Positions 27,013-34,299 of a stretch of DNA of 64,000 bases are shown piece by piece; position 1 is the stretch's first letter, and the number at the start of each line of letters is the position of its first letter. The notes under the pieces are model-generated. The model made no database searches. It was not told the origin of the DNA and saw only the letters and a list, made by a program, of their open reading frames with translations. Made by a program: the position numbers and the translations under genes. The DNA is taken from NCBI GenBank assembly GCA_944325885.1, contig CALVBT010000002.1, positions 62,001-126,000 of the forward strand. The letters are read 5' to 3'. The DNA is from Candidatus Gastranaerophilales bacterium (GTDB lineage Bacteria; Cyanobacteriota; Vampirovibrionia; Gastranaerophilales; Gastranaerophilaceae).

Positions 27013-27858
27013 ATGCAGACAGTAAAATTAAATAATGGTGTAGAAATGCCGATTTTAGGGTTTGGTGTTTATCAGGTGCCTGACCATAATGAGTGTGAAA
27101 GAGTTGTATCAGAAGCTCTGGATGTCGGATATCGTTTGATAGATACTGCTCAGGCATATTTTAACGAAGAAGCCGTGGGTAATGCCATAAAAAAGAGCGG
27201 TATAGACAGAAAAGATATCTTTCTTGTTACAAAAATATGGGTATCAAACGGCGGATATGAAAAAGCAAAAGCCTCAATTGATGAATCTTTAAGAAAATTG
27301 CAGACGGATTATCTGGATTTGATATTGATTCATCAGCCGTTCAATGATTATTACGGAACATACAGAGCAATGGAAGAAGCCTACAAAAACGGAAAAACCC
27401 GTGCAATAGGCATCAGCAATTTTTATCCTGACAGATTTGTGGATTTATCACATTTTTGTGAAATCCAACCTATGATAAATCAGGTGGAAACTCACGTATT
27501 CCAGCAGCAAAAAGCAGCCAAAGAAATTATGAAAAAGCATAATACACAGATTATGTCGTGGGGGCCTTTTGCTGAGGGTAAAAATAATTACTTCCATAAC
27601 GAAACCCTTAAACAAATCGGTGAAAAATACGGAAAATCAGTTGCTCAGGTTGCTCTTAGATTTTTAACACAAGAAGGTGTTATTGTTATTCCAAAATCTA
27701 CCCACAAAAACAGAATGGAAGAAAACTTTAATATCTTTGATTTTGAACTGTCTTCTGATGATTTGGATAAAATCAGAGCTTTAGATATGGGAAAAAGCCT
27801 TTTCTGTGACCATTACAGTCCTGATTTTGTGGAATTTATAGTTAATTATAATCTTTAA
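27013..27858 (+). CDS. Aldo/keto reductase (AKR5-like, 2,5-diketogluconate reductase type)
   Basis: A 281-residue reductase beginning 'LNNGVEMPILGFGVYQVPD', with the AKR signatures 'GYRLIDTAQAYFNEEAVG' (catalytic Asp and Tyr), 'LVTKIWVSNGGYEKAKASID' (Lys), 'LILIHQPFNDYYG' (His) and the C-terminal cofactor motif 'VIPKSTHKNRMEEN'. The short length and motifs place it with the AKR5-type enzymes that act on aldehydes and diketo sugars. AAGGAG lies eight bases before ATG. It is in one transcription unit with the TetR and first reductase genes. Confidence 0.92.
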   Translation: MQTVKLNNGVEMPILGFGVYQVPDHNECERVVSEALDVGYRLIDTAQAYFNEEAVGNAIKKSGIDRKDIFLVTKIWVSNGGYEKAKASIDESLRKLQTDYLDLILIHQPFNDYYGTYRAMEEAYKNGKTRAIGISNFYPDRFVDLSHFCEIQPMINQVETHVFQQQKAAKEIMKKHNTQIMSWGPFAEGKNNYFHNETLKQIGEKYGKSVAQVALRFLTQEGVIVIPKSTHKNRMEENFNIFDFELSSDDLDKIRALDMGKSLFCDHYSPDFVEFIVNYNL

Positions 27859-27867
27859 AAGCATTGC

Positions 27868-27898
27868 TTGACTGATAGTTACTCTAAGGTATTAAAAT
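27868..27898 (+). promoter_or_regulatory. Promoter with 19-bp spacer, MerR-type architecture
   Basis: TTGACT (27868-27873) and TAAAAT (27893-27898) are separated by 19 bp. The spacer contains AGTTACTCTAAGGT, close to the interrupted palindromes bound by MerR-family activators. No MerR gene is in the window. Confidence 0.45.
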
Positions 27899-27922
27899 GT
27901 CACTAAAAACATAGGAGGACAA

Positions 27923-28498
27923 ATGAAAAAAATATTAGCAATCCTTATACCCGTAGTTTTGATTGCAGGGTTTTCAGTCTACAAAATAGCGGCAAATGCA
28001 ACAACACAACCAAAGTTAGGAGGCCTTATGGACAAAAAAGTTTTGGTGGCTTATTTTTCCTGGAGCGGTAATACAAAATCCGTTGCAGAAAAAATTCATT
28101 CACAGGTCGGCGGTGATATATTCAGAATAGAACCCGTTACTCCATACCCGAGTGATTACAATGAAACTGCCTACGGCATTGCAAAAGAACAAAAAGATAA
28201 AGGCATACATCCTCCGATTAAAAATACTGATGTAAGCTCTTATGACGTAATATTTGTCGGAACACCGGCATGGTGGTATACAATGGCTCCGCCTGTTATG
28301 ACCTTCCTGTCAGAAAATAATTTTGAAGGCAAAACAATAGTTCCGTTTGTCACACACGGCGGCGGTGGCGGCTATACCATAGACAAGGATATGGCCAACC
28401 TTGCTAAAGGGGCAAAAGTTCTCTCGCCATTTGTTGTGTATGGCAAAGGCGGGGCTAGCGTGGACAAAGATTTGGCAGAATGGATTAACAAATTATAA
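27923..28498 (+). CDS. Membrane-anchored or exported flavodoxin
   Basis: The protein has an N-terminal hydrophobic segment (MKKILAILIPVVLIAGFSVY) and then a flavodoxin domain: the FMN phosphate loop 'VAYFSWSGNTKSVAEKI', 'IFVGTPAWWYTMAPPVM' and 'PFVTHGGGGGYTIDKDMANL'. This is the flavodoxin_4 type often found with aldo/keto reductases. The leader is unusual for an FMN carrier and suggests it acts at or outside the cytoplasmic membrane. An internal ATG at about 28028 would give a cytosolic form, but the AGGAGG site is before 27923. It lies 64 bp after the second reductase gene, with its own MerR-like promoter. Confidence 0.88.
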   Translation: MKKILAILIPVVLIAGFSVYKIAANATTQPKLGGLMDKKVLVAYFSWSGNTKSVAEKIHSQVGGDIFRIEPVTPYPSDYNETAYGIAKEQKDKGIHPPIKNTDVSSYDVIFVGTPAWWYTMAPPVMTFLSENNFEGKTIVPFVTHGGGGGYTIDKDMANLAKGAKVLSPFVVYGKGGASVDKDLAEWINKL

Positions 28499-28517
28499 TG
28501 TTTTTAGGAGCTAACAA

Positions 28518-29381
28518 ATGAAGACAATAAGACTGGTATATCCTCAATGGCAGGGCGGAAATGTTGCAAGAATACTACCTGAATTGACAGAGGAAGAGGC
28601 AGATACAGGATATGTGCTGGGGGCTTATTTGTTGAATTTTTTAGCTCCCGATACTAAAAATAAAACAATTACAGTGCCAGTATCCGAGGATACAAACAGG
28701 GCCGAAGAAAACGGAATACTTTCTTATCGTCCTATTTTGAAGCAGAACGATGCTGCACTTCAAATATTAAAAAATGAATCTCCTGATAAAATTGTGGTAC
28801 TGGGCGGTGAATGTTCTGTGAGCGTTGTGCCTTTTACATATCTGGCTCAAAAGTATGAGAATGATGTTGCTATGGTGTGGATAGATGCGCATCCTGATAT
28901 AACTCTCCCTCAGGACAGAACCTATAACGGTTATCACGCAATGGCTGTGACTGCTATTATGGGCAAAGGGGATGAAAAGCTTGTGTCTTCGTTACCTGCA
29001 AAGATTGATTCTCGCAGGATTTTGTTCGTTGGGCTTAGAGATTGGGAAAGACAACAAATCAAAGACAGACAGGCTGAATATGGAATAAAACACCTTTCTT
29101 CTCAAGAGGTTGCAGAAGAGAGTACAAAGGTTCTGGATTGGTTAAAATCAACAGGTGCAAAGCATGTTGTTATCCATTTTGATATGGATGTATTGGAGCC
29201 TTCAGAAATTATTCCTGCTGTCGGTGTTGTACCTGACGGAATGAAAATCGCAGAGGTAACAAGAGTAATTAATGACATAAACCGTGAATTTGATATTGTT
29301 GGGCTTACTGTTGCAGAGCCGATGCCAAGAATTGCTATTAAATTGAAAAAGATGTTGAATCAGCTTCCTTTGTTGAAATAA
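28518..29381 (+). CDS. Arginase/agmatinase-family hydrolase
   Basis: A 287-residue ureohydrolase-fold protein with the three metal-ligand blocks: 'VVLGGECSVSV' near residue 95 (the usual GGDHS has Glu-Cys here), 'MVWIDAHPDITLP' near 117 and 'VVIHFDMDVLEP' near 218. The His-to-Cys change in the first block removes one usual manganese ligand, so activity or metal use may differ from true arginase. Several gut-bacterial 'arginase family' proteins show this. The substrate is unknown. It follows the flavodoxin gene by 19 bp with AGGAG before ATG. Confidence 0.85.
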   Translation: MKTIRLVYPQWQGGNVARILPELTEEEADTGYVLGAYLLNFLAPDTKNKTITVPVSEDTNRAEENGILSYRPILKQNDAALQILKNESPDKIVVLGGECSVSVVPFTYLAQKYENDVAMVWIDAHPDITLPQDRTYNGYHAMAVTAIMGKGDEKLVSSLPAKIDSRRILFVGLRDWERQQIKDRQAEYGIKHLSSQEVAEESTKVLDWLKSTGAKHVVIHFDMDVLEPSEIIPAVGVVPDGMKIAEVTRVINDINREFDIVGLTVAEPMPRIAIKLKKMLNQLPLLK

Positions 29382-29392
29382 ACGGTATTTTA

Positions 29393-30088
29393 TTATTTTT
29401 CAGTAAATCCGTGGCTTTCTTCTATGAGCTGCATAATTTTGTCATCGGCGACTGTGTCATCTAATATTACAGTTATCCAGTATTTTTTATTCATGTGCCA
29501 GCCGGGGTAGAAATGCTCTTGTTTCGTTATTCTTTCAACCTTATCGGGGCTTAATTTTATCAATGCAATTTCAACGAGTTCTTTTTTGTCTTTTTGACCC
29601 TTTTGACCATCTTGAATTTTTGACCTGTCCACATCTAAAATTGCCAGATACCATTTTTTGCTCTCAGGGTTTCTGAAAATACCGCTCCCAGGAGTCTTTT
29701 CCCATAGAAATTCCGGTTCATTACCGTATTTTTTTATTATTAGATTTGTTATCCTGTTTGATTGAGGGTAGATATAATATTTTTTTGTAAAACATTTTTC
29801 TCTTATATCTTCGAGTATCTTTTCATAAGCCGCTCGAATTTCTCCGACAAACGCACCCTGTCCGTTCCCTCCCTCTATTCTCAGAGGCAGGAATTCATCA
29901 TTGTTTTCTATATCATATACGGTTGCCGTTATTTGTTCGTTTGTATTTACTACAACAACAGCCTTGAATAAGCCGTCTTGAAACATTTTTTCAAATACAA
30001 AGCTGTTATTCTGCTTTATAAATCCGTATTTTTCTAATTGATTGAAATCCGGAGAATATCTTTGAAATATTTTGTCTTCTATATTCAT
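29393..30088 (-). CDS. MmcQ/YjbR-family protein
   Basis: The 231-residue protein has a C-terminal MmcQ/YjbR (CyaY-like fold) domain: 'PEFLWEKTPGSGIFRNPESK', 'KWYLAILDVD' and 'PGWHMNKKYWITVILDDTVA' ending in 'LIEESHGFTEK'. The N-terminal ~100 residues form a second beta-rich part (VFEKMFQDGLFKAVVVVN) seen in longer family members. Such proteins are described as putative DNA-binding, but the role is not established. The gene is convergent with the arginase-family gene, 11 bp apart. Confidence 0.82.
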   Translation of the reverse strand: MNIEDKIFQRYSPDFNQLEKYGFIKQNNSFVFEKMFQDGLFKAVVVVNTNEQITATVYDIENNDEFLPLRIEGGNGQGAFVGEIRAAYEKILEDIREKCFTKKYYIYPQSNRITNLIIKKYGNEPEFLWEKTPGSGIFRNPESKKWYLAILDVDRSKIQDGQKGQKDKKELVEIALIKLSPDKVERITKQEHFYPGWHMNKKYWITVILDDTVADDKIMQLIEESHGFTEK

Positions 30089-30103
30089 AGTCTTAATTCA
30101 TTG

Positions 30104-30388
30104 TTATTTGTTTGTTTCATCATTGATTACCGGTGCGGGATTGTTCTTGTACCTTATGTATAGCCCCATATCGATAAGCAAAAATATCATGTTCAAAAGA
30201 TACAAGATGATAACCCAATCTCTGTAGAAGAATAATTTGTGAATTATTCCGCAAACATAACCGGTTAATATCAAACAAGAGAATGCAAAGCTTTTGCCGT
30301 GTACGCATTTTGCCTTATATGTTTTGTATGCAGCAATCGGCCAGCTTATTCCAAAACAAACCATCATCCCTGCTTCAAATATACTCAT
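30104..30388 (-). CDS. Small PQ-loop/SemiSWEET-like membrane protein
   Basis: The 94-residue protein has three hydrophobic helices: 'AGMMVCFGISWPIAAYKTYK', 'FAFSCLILTGYVCGIIHKLF' and 'VIILYLLNMIFLLIDMGLYI'. The 'GISWP' in helix 1 followed by 'G-K-S' resembles the single PQ-loop unit of SemiSWEET-type carriers, which work as dimers. The substrate is unknown. GGAG lies before the ATG. It is the last chromosomal gene on the left of the integrated element. Confidence 0.65.
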   Translation of the reverse strand: MSIFEAGMMVCFGISWPIAAYKTYKAKCVHGKSFAFSCLILTGYVCGIIHKLFFYRDWVIILYLLNMIFLLIDMGLYIRYKNNPAPVINDETNK

Positions 30389-30416
30389 TTTTATCTCCTA
30401 ATCCTTTTGTTAAAAC

Positions 30417-30446
30417 AAAAAAGCCACCTCAATGGTGACTTTTTTA
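30417..30446 (-). terminator. Terminator left of the element, probably original tRNA-Asp terminator
   Basis: AAAAAG-CACC pairs with GGTG-CTTTTT with one mismatch. On the minus strand it follows a tRNA 3'-end-like sequence (30449-30480), the same order as tRNA-Asp and its terminator at the right end. Confidence 0.75.
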
Positions 30447-30448
30447 TT

Positions 30449-30465
30449 AAATGGCGGAACTGACG
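30449..30465. repeat. Left attachment site (short repeat of tRNA-Asp 3' end)
   Basis: It shares the nine-base identical core AAATGGCGG with 52025-52033, and then matches 6 of 8. On the minus strand it reads as a tRNA 3' end (…GTTCC-GCCA). The frame of the recombinase at the right end would continue through this site if the element circularised. Confidence 0.6.
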
Positions 30466-30608
30466 CTTCTAGGTTCGAACTTTTAGAACGATATAGGAAG
30501 CACTTATTTTCCACAGATATTACAAAGATTTGTCATCTTATAACCAAGTTAAAACTAATTGCGTAATGTATGTTTATAGATTCTAAAAATAAATTGAAAA
30601 CAATTTCT

Positions 30609-31643
30609 TTAATATGATTTAAGCATATTATATTCTTTCAGAATATATGCAGCTTTGGTTAAATCATTTACACATAAATTGTTATATATGTAACTATTTA
30701 CTCTTTGTTTCACATTATTCTCAGAAATATTATATATACCATTATTTGACATATACTCTGCAATATCTTTATATGTAACCTTGCCACATTTTGTATTTTC
30801 AAGATGATACTTCACTGAAATAATGTGGATATCTCTATCTTGAAGCCTTTTTAAGCCATTTAAAGTTATACTATCAATATTTTTGCTTTTTATTTCGCTA
30901 CTTTCAGTAACAACATTATTATTTTCATAGTCAGTTATAAAACCATTTTCATATATAATGCATTTATAAATAAGTTCATTATTATCATTAAATCCAATAT
31001 AGTCATTCTGAATTATAAGTTTTCCTGCTTGCTCACAATCTAAAAGAGCTTTGATGTACTTTATATCACTAATATGAAATTGATTAAGATTATAATTATA
31101 CTCAGTTAATAGCTGATAAAGTTGTTTCTTTTGTGTTTTATAATCAAATATATTTTCATAATCATTATAAACTTCATCACATTTATATCTGTAAAGATAT
31201 TCTCTAAGAGCTTGCATTGCTTTTTCTTTATTAGTAACTGAAAATAATATCTGAATATCTGTTTTAGATTTTTTGTTGTATTTAACTTCAAACATGAAAT
31301 TGTTATTTATTACTTCCTTATCAGACTCAATCAAGAAATTATAATAAGATTTTGCATTATTCTTTGAATAATCTGGCATATAAGGTTGAGCTTTATATTC
31401 TGTACAATCATCAATTTCGTATTGAAAACAAGGATGTTCTAAATAATTATCTTCATAAGCATAGTAATAGTATGTAAAATTGTTGAAGATATCATCAATA
31501 GCAACTTCAATACTGGTAAATTGTTCTTGGTTATATGCTGTAAGTTCTACATTGCTTGTATGTAGTGCAGAAACAATGAGAGCTAAAGAACTATTTAATA
31601 CATCATTACAGTATAATTGAATTTCTTCTTGCCCGAATTCCAT
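30609..31643 (-). CDS. Hypothetical protein of the element
   Basis: The 344-residue protein is rich in Asn, Tyr, Ile and Lys, in line with the low G+C of the element. I recognise no domain. The first half is acidic and tyrosine-rich. The last ~70 residues (CGKVTYKDIAEYMSNNGIYN and onward) look like a winged-helix or HTH segment, with a 'Y-K-D-I-A-E-Y' helix followed by a second helix. A DNA-binding role is possible but unproved. The start is supported by GAGGGA before ATG. It lies next to the left border, transcribed toward it. Confidence 0.6.
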   Translation of the reverse strand: MEFGQEEIQLYCNDVLNSSLALIVSALHTSNVELTAYNQEQFTSIEVAIDDIFNNFTYYYYAYEDNYLEHPCFQYEIDDCTEYKAQPYMPDYSKNNAKSYYNFLIESDKEVINNNFMFEVKYNKKSKTDIQILFSVTNKEKAMQALREYLYRYKCDEVYNDYENIFDYKTQKKQLYQLLTEYNYNLNQFHISDIKYIKALLDCEQAGKLIIQNDYIGFNDNNELIYKCIIYENGFITDYENNNVVTESSEIKSKNIDSITLNGLKRLQDRDIHIISVKYHLENTKCGKVTYKDIAEYMSNNGIYNISENNVKQRVNSYIYNNLCVNDLTKAAYILKEYNMLKSY

Positions 31644-31693
31644 ATATCAATATTCCCTCAAGAAAACTCTACCATAAAAATGCCAATAATACT

Positions 31694-31909
31694 TTACTTT
31701 ATCTTAACAGCTGTTATTCCTGCTCCACCATTTTTGTTTTCTACTGTAAATATTCTGTATGTACCTTCATCTGTATTAATTGTAGTCGTATATATATAAT
31801 TTTTATCAGTCAGGATTACTTTCATATGATTTATATAAGACTGGTCTTTTGCAATACAACAAGCAGTACAAGTTAAACCGATTATTATTCCAAATATTAA
31901 ATTCTTCAT
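31694..31909 (-). CDS. Small exported protein
   Basis: The 71-residue protein has a hydrophobic N-terminal segment with cysteines (MKNLIFGIIIGLTCTACCIA) that could be a signal peptide or an imperfect lipobox. A short beta-rich mature part ends in 'NKNGGAGITAVKIK'. GGGAGATAATCAT precedes ATG. Unknown function. Confidence 0.55.
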   Translation of the reverse strand: MKNLIFGIIIGLTCTACCIAKDQSYINHMKVILTDKNYIYTTTINTDEGTYRIFTVENKNGGAGITAVKIK

Positions 31910-31995
31910 ATGATTATCTCCCTATAGTCTTTATGTCGCAATATGTAAAACTTCCCCAAAATTCAATTCTCAGTGTGAGGATTTTAACTTATATC

Positions 31996-32277
31996 TTAGC
32001 CTTTATTAACGGGTGTCTCTATCTGCGTTTTTGGAACTATTTTCAATTCATAATTAAATAGGTCTAAAATTTCTATTACTTCCGAAAGCTGAAATGTTGC
32101 TTTAGAGAATTTCTTAACCAAATTTGTTCGACATCCAGACCGACCAAGTTTTTCTTCCAATATTTTTGCAAGTCCTGCTTTTGTTAGGTTTTGAGACTCC
32201 ATGAATTCATTCAGGAAATCTTGTACTCTTTTTTTAATCTGGTCCGGGACTATATATTTGGGTTTTTGTTCTCGCAT
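31996..32277 (-). CDS. HTH-type regulator, probable repressor of the element
   Basis: The 93-residue protein contains an HTH-like helical core: 'RVQDFLNEFMESQNLTKAGL', 'AKILEEKLGRSGCRTNLVKK' and 'FQLSEVIEILDLFNYEL', similar to small Xre-type regulators. It is divergently transcribed from the operon starting at 32445. The shared intergenic region has two related palindromic operators, one in each promoter. It is therefore the best candidate for the element's switch repressor. GGGGGTAGAG precedes the ATG. Confidence 0.65.
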   Translation of the reverse strand: MREQKPKYIVPDQIKKRVQDFLNEFMESQNLTKAGLAKILEEKLGRSGCRTNLVKKFSKATFQLSEVIEILDLFNYELKIVPKTQIETPVNKG

Positions 32278-32295
32278 CTCTACCCCCTTATCTAT

Positions 32296-32323
32296 ATGAT
32301 AACTATATAGCTACTCTTGTCAA
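32296..32323 (-). promoter_or_regulatory. Promoter of the HTH regulator with operator 1
   Basis: On the minus strand TTGACA (32323-32318) and TATCAT (32301-32296) are 16 bp apart. The spacer contains TAACTATATAGCTAC (32300-32314), a relative of the perfect palindrome at 32370-32385. Confidence 0.65.
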
Positions 32324-32357
32324 GTAAAGAATTGCTGCAAAAAACTATGCCTAAAAG

Positions 32358-32387
32358 TTGACAAGATTAGTAACCATATGGTTACAT
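32358..32387 (+). promoter_or_regulatory. Promoter of the rightward element operon with operator 2
   Basis: TTGACA at 32358-32363 is followed after 18 bp by TTACAT. The perfect 16-bp palindrome GTAACCATATGGTTAC (32370-32385) fills the spacer, so a bound repressor would block RNA polymerase. Confidence 0.6.
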
Positions 32388-32444
32388 GTATAGCGAAAGC
32401 AGCGCTGCTTCTAGTTATTAAGCAAAATAACAAGGAACAAAAAC

Positions 32445-32738
32445 ATGCAAAACAAAATCATCACAACAAACCTAAACTTAGAAGAAGAAATCAGACTAAT
32501 TAAAGCTTATGAAGCAAAAGAAAAAGAGCTCAAAGAACTTCGTGAAGAAAAAGAAGCAGAACTTAAAAAGTTATTGGATAATGCAGGACTTGAGGAGTTA
32601 GAAGTCGGTGCATTCACAATTAGATTTACTAATGTAGTTAGAAACAACTTCAATACATCAGCTTTCAAAAAGAAATACTTAGAACTTTATAATTCCTTCA
32701 TCAAACAGACTAATTACAGGAAGTTCACAATTTCATAG
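32445..32738 (+). CDS. Phage-type small coiled-coil protein
   Basis: The 97-residue protein has a charged coiled coil (about residues 10-50, rich in Glu/Lys/Leu) and a compact C-terminal part 'FTIRFTNVVRNNFNTSAFKK' followed by 'YNSFIKQTNYRKFTIS'. The R-x-x-F-x-x-x-x-F-K ... Y ... R-x-F pattern recurs in small early-region phage proteins of unknown function. It is the first gene under the divergent control region. CAAGGAAC precedes ATG, and a GAGGGG/CCCCTC hairpin starts at its stop codon. Confidence 0.65.
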   Translation: MQNKIITTNLNLEEEIRLIKAYEAKEKELKELREEKEAELKKLLDNAGLEELEVGAFTIRFTNVVRNNFNTSAFKKKYLELYNSFIKQTNYRKFTIS

Positions 32739-32754
32739 AGGGGTTAATCCCCTC
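32738..32754 (+). terminator. Intercistronic hairpin
   Basis: GAGGGG-TTAAT-CCCCTC lies at the stop codon of the first operon gene. It lacks a long T run, so it may act as an attenuator or RNA-stability element rather than a full terminator. Confidence 0.55.
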
Positions 32755-32808
32755 CTCCCCATTAAGGGGTAACAATTAAGCAATAGTAAAAGATGAAAGG
32801 ATTATACA

Positions 32809-33249
32809 ATGACAGTAACATATAAAGATGTAAACGATATATTCAGCAGAAACTTTGGTTCAGAAAACCTATACAAACGCAATTATTGCAATAACCTATT
32901 ATATACAGAAGGAATTTTAGATTTCGCACAAACTTTAGATGCCTATTGGCTAATAGATACTGTAATCTCTTACATGCCAGATGTCATAAAGACTTATGAA
33001 ACAGAAGAAGAGTCCTTCTTTGTTGTTGAAATTACAGTAGATAAAAAACATCAAGGTTACTTTGAGATTTACCATGAAGGTTGGGTTGGTAATGATTACC
33101 ACGAATGCATAACTGTAGCCAAGCAAATAATTCCATTTATAGATTTGCCAACAAAAGATGATGAAGAGATTACAACATACAAGTTCTTTTTAGAATTATC
33201 ATCAGTAAATCCAATTGTTTATACCCTGCTACTAAGTTCAGAGCACTAA
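32809..33249 (+). CDS. DUF6876-like protein of mobile elements
   Basis: The 146-residue protein opens 'DVNDIFSRNFGSENLYKRN' and continues with 'LLYTEGILDFAQTLDAYWLI', 'DTVISYMP' and a beta-rich middle ending 'EIYHEGW'. The 'Y-T-E-G ... A-x-x-L-D-A-Y-W-L-I-D' pattern recalls the DUF6876 family found in plasmids and phages, whose function is not known. The C-terminal ~40 residues are less typical. AAGGATTATACA precedes ATG. It is followed by a GGGGG/CCCCC hairpin. Confidence 0.6.
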   Translation: MTVTYKDVNDIFSRNFGSENLYKRNYCNNLLYTEGILDFAQTLDAYWLIDTVISYMPDVIKTYETEEESFFVVEITVDKKHQGYFEIYHEGWVGNDYHECITVAKQIIPFIDLPTKDDEEITTYKFFLELSSVNPIVYTLLLSSEH

Positions 33250-33254
33250 TTTTA

Positions 33255-33274
33255 AAGGGGGATTATTCCCCCTT
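33255..33274 (+). terminator. Intercistronic hairpin
   Basis: AAGGGGG-ATTATT-CCCCCTT forms a perfect 7-bp stem 5 bp after the stop codon at 33247-33249. Like the hairpin at 32738 it has no strong T run. Confidence 0.55.
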
Positions 33275-33296
33275 ATCACTAATAAAGGAATTAAAG

Positions 33297-33602
33297 ATGG
33301 AAAAAATAGAAAAAGTTAAAATAAAAACATTTGAAGATTTTAAAGAACAATTAAACAAAGTAAAGAAATCACAGTCAGAAATTGTTTTATCCTATTACAA
33401 ATACTGCCATCTATATGATAAGGATGAAGATTTGGATTTCAATTTCTATAAAGATTTAATTTTGAAAGAGCTTGAACCTTATGGCTTAGAACCTATAAAA
33501 ATCACAAATGATTTGGATTTGATTTTCAGATTTAAAAACAAGGCTGAAGCCGTTATCCACATTAAACCATTTGGGATTGACTACCTCATATACAAAAAGT
33601 AA
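33297..33602 (+). CDS. Hypothetical small protein of the element
   Basis: The 101-residue protein has a Lys/Glu-rich helical N-terminal half and a strand-rich C-terminal half (ITNDLDLIFRFKNKAEAVIH then PFGIDYLIYKK). I recognise no family. AAAGGAATTAAAG precedes ATG, and it is spaced like the neighbouring genes of the rightward operon. Confidence 0.55.
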   Translation: MEKIEKVKIKTFEDFKEQLNKVKKSQSEIVLSYYKYCHLYDKDEDLDFNFYKDLILKELEPYGLEPIKITNDLDLIFRFKNKAEAVIHIKPFGIDYLIYKK

Positions 33603-33669
33603 TTGTGCCACAGTAGGTAAACTTTGTAGAAAATCTAAAAATTCTCCAAACCAAAAGAAAGGATTTAAA

Positions 33670-34260
33670 ATGAGTAAAATATTTGCATACATAAGAGTGT
33701 CGACTCGTGAACAAAATGAAAATAGACAACTGGATGCACTTAAAGATTTGAAGATAGATGAAATAATCGTAGAAAAGGCTTCTGGCAAAAACTTTATAGG
33801 TAGAGAAAAATACCAACAAATGAAAGCTCAATTAAGAGAAGGCGATTTATTGATTATTCACTCGATTGATAGATTTGGTCGTAATTATAGCGAAATCTGC
33901 AAGGAATGGGAAGGATTGATTGCTAAAGGTGTTGATATCCAAGTCTTGGATATGCCTATTCTAAACACAAGAGATAATCAAAATGGATTAACCGGGAGAT
34001 TAATTACCGATATTGTATTAAAGTTACTAGGCTATGTAGCAGAAAAAGAAAGAACCAATATAAAAACAAGACAAAGGGAAGGCATTGATTCTGCTCTTGC
34101 AAACGGAGTTAAATTTGGAAGACCTAAATCAGAAATACCCAAAGACTTCATAAGAGCTTATGAATTATATAAACAAGGGTTGATTAAAGTTAAAGATGTA
34201 ATGTCGATGTGTAACATTGCAAAAAGTACATTTTATAAGTATTCCAGCCAAATAAATTAA
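33670..34260 (+). CDS. Small serine recombinase (resolvase/invertase)
   Basis: The 196-residue protein has the serine-recombinase catalytic domain: 'FAYIRVSTREQNENRQ' with nucleophile Ser at about residue 11, 'LREGDLLIIHSIDRFGRN' with the catalytic arginines, and the long E helix 'GYVAEKERTNIKTRQREGI'. A C-terminal HTH follows ('MSMCNIAKSTFYKYS'). This size fits resolvases and DNA invertases rather than integrases. It may resolve multimers of the element's circular form or invert a nearby segment; I saw no inverted-repeat pair to support inversion. The ATG at 33670 has AAAGGATTTAAA upstream. Confidence 0.92.
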   Translation: MSKIFAYIRVSTREQNENRQLDALKDLKIDEIIVEKASGKNFIGREKYQQMKAQLREGDLLIIHSIDRFGRNYSEICKEWEGLIAKGVDIQVLDMPILNTRDNQNGLTGRLITDIVLKLLGYVAEKERTNIKTRQREGIDSALANGVKFGRPKSEIPKDFIRAYELYKQGLIKVKDVMSMCNIAKSTFYKYSSQIN

Positions 34261-34299
34261 TGGTTAAATTTGTGGTATGATATAGAAGAGGTTAATTCC

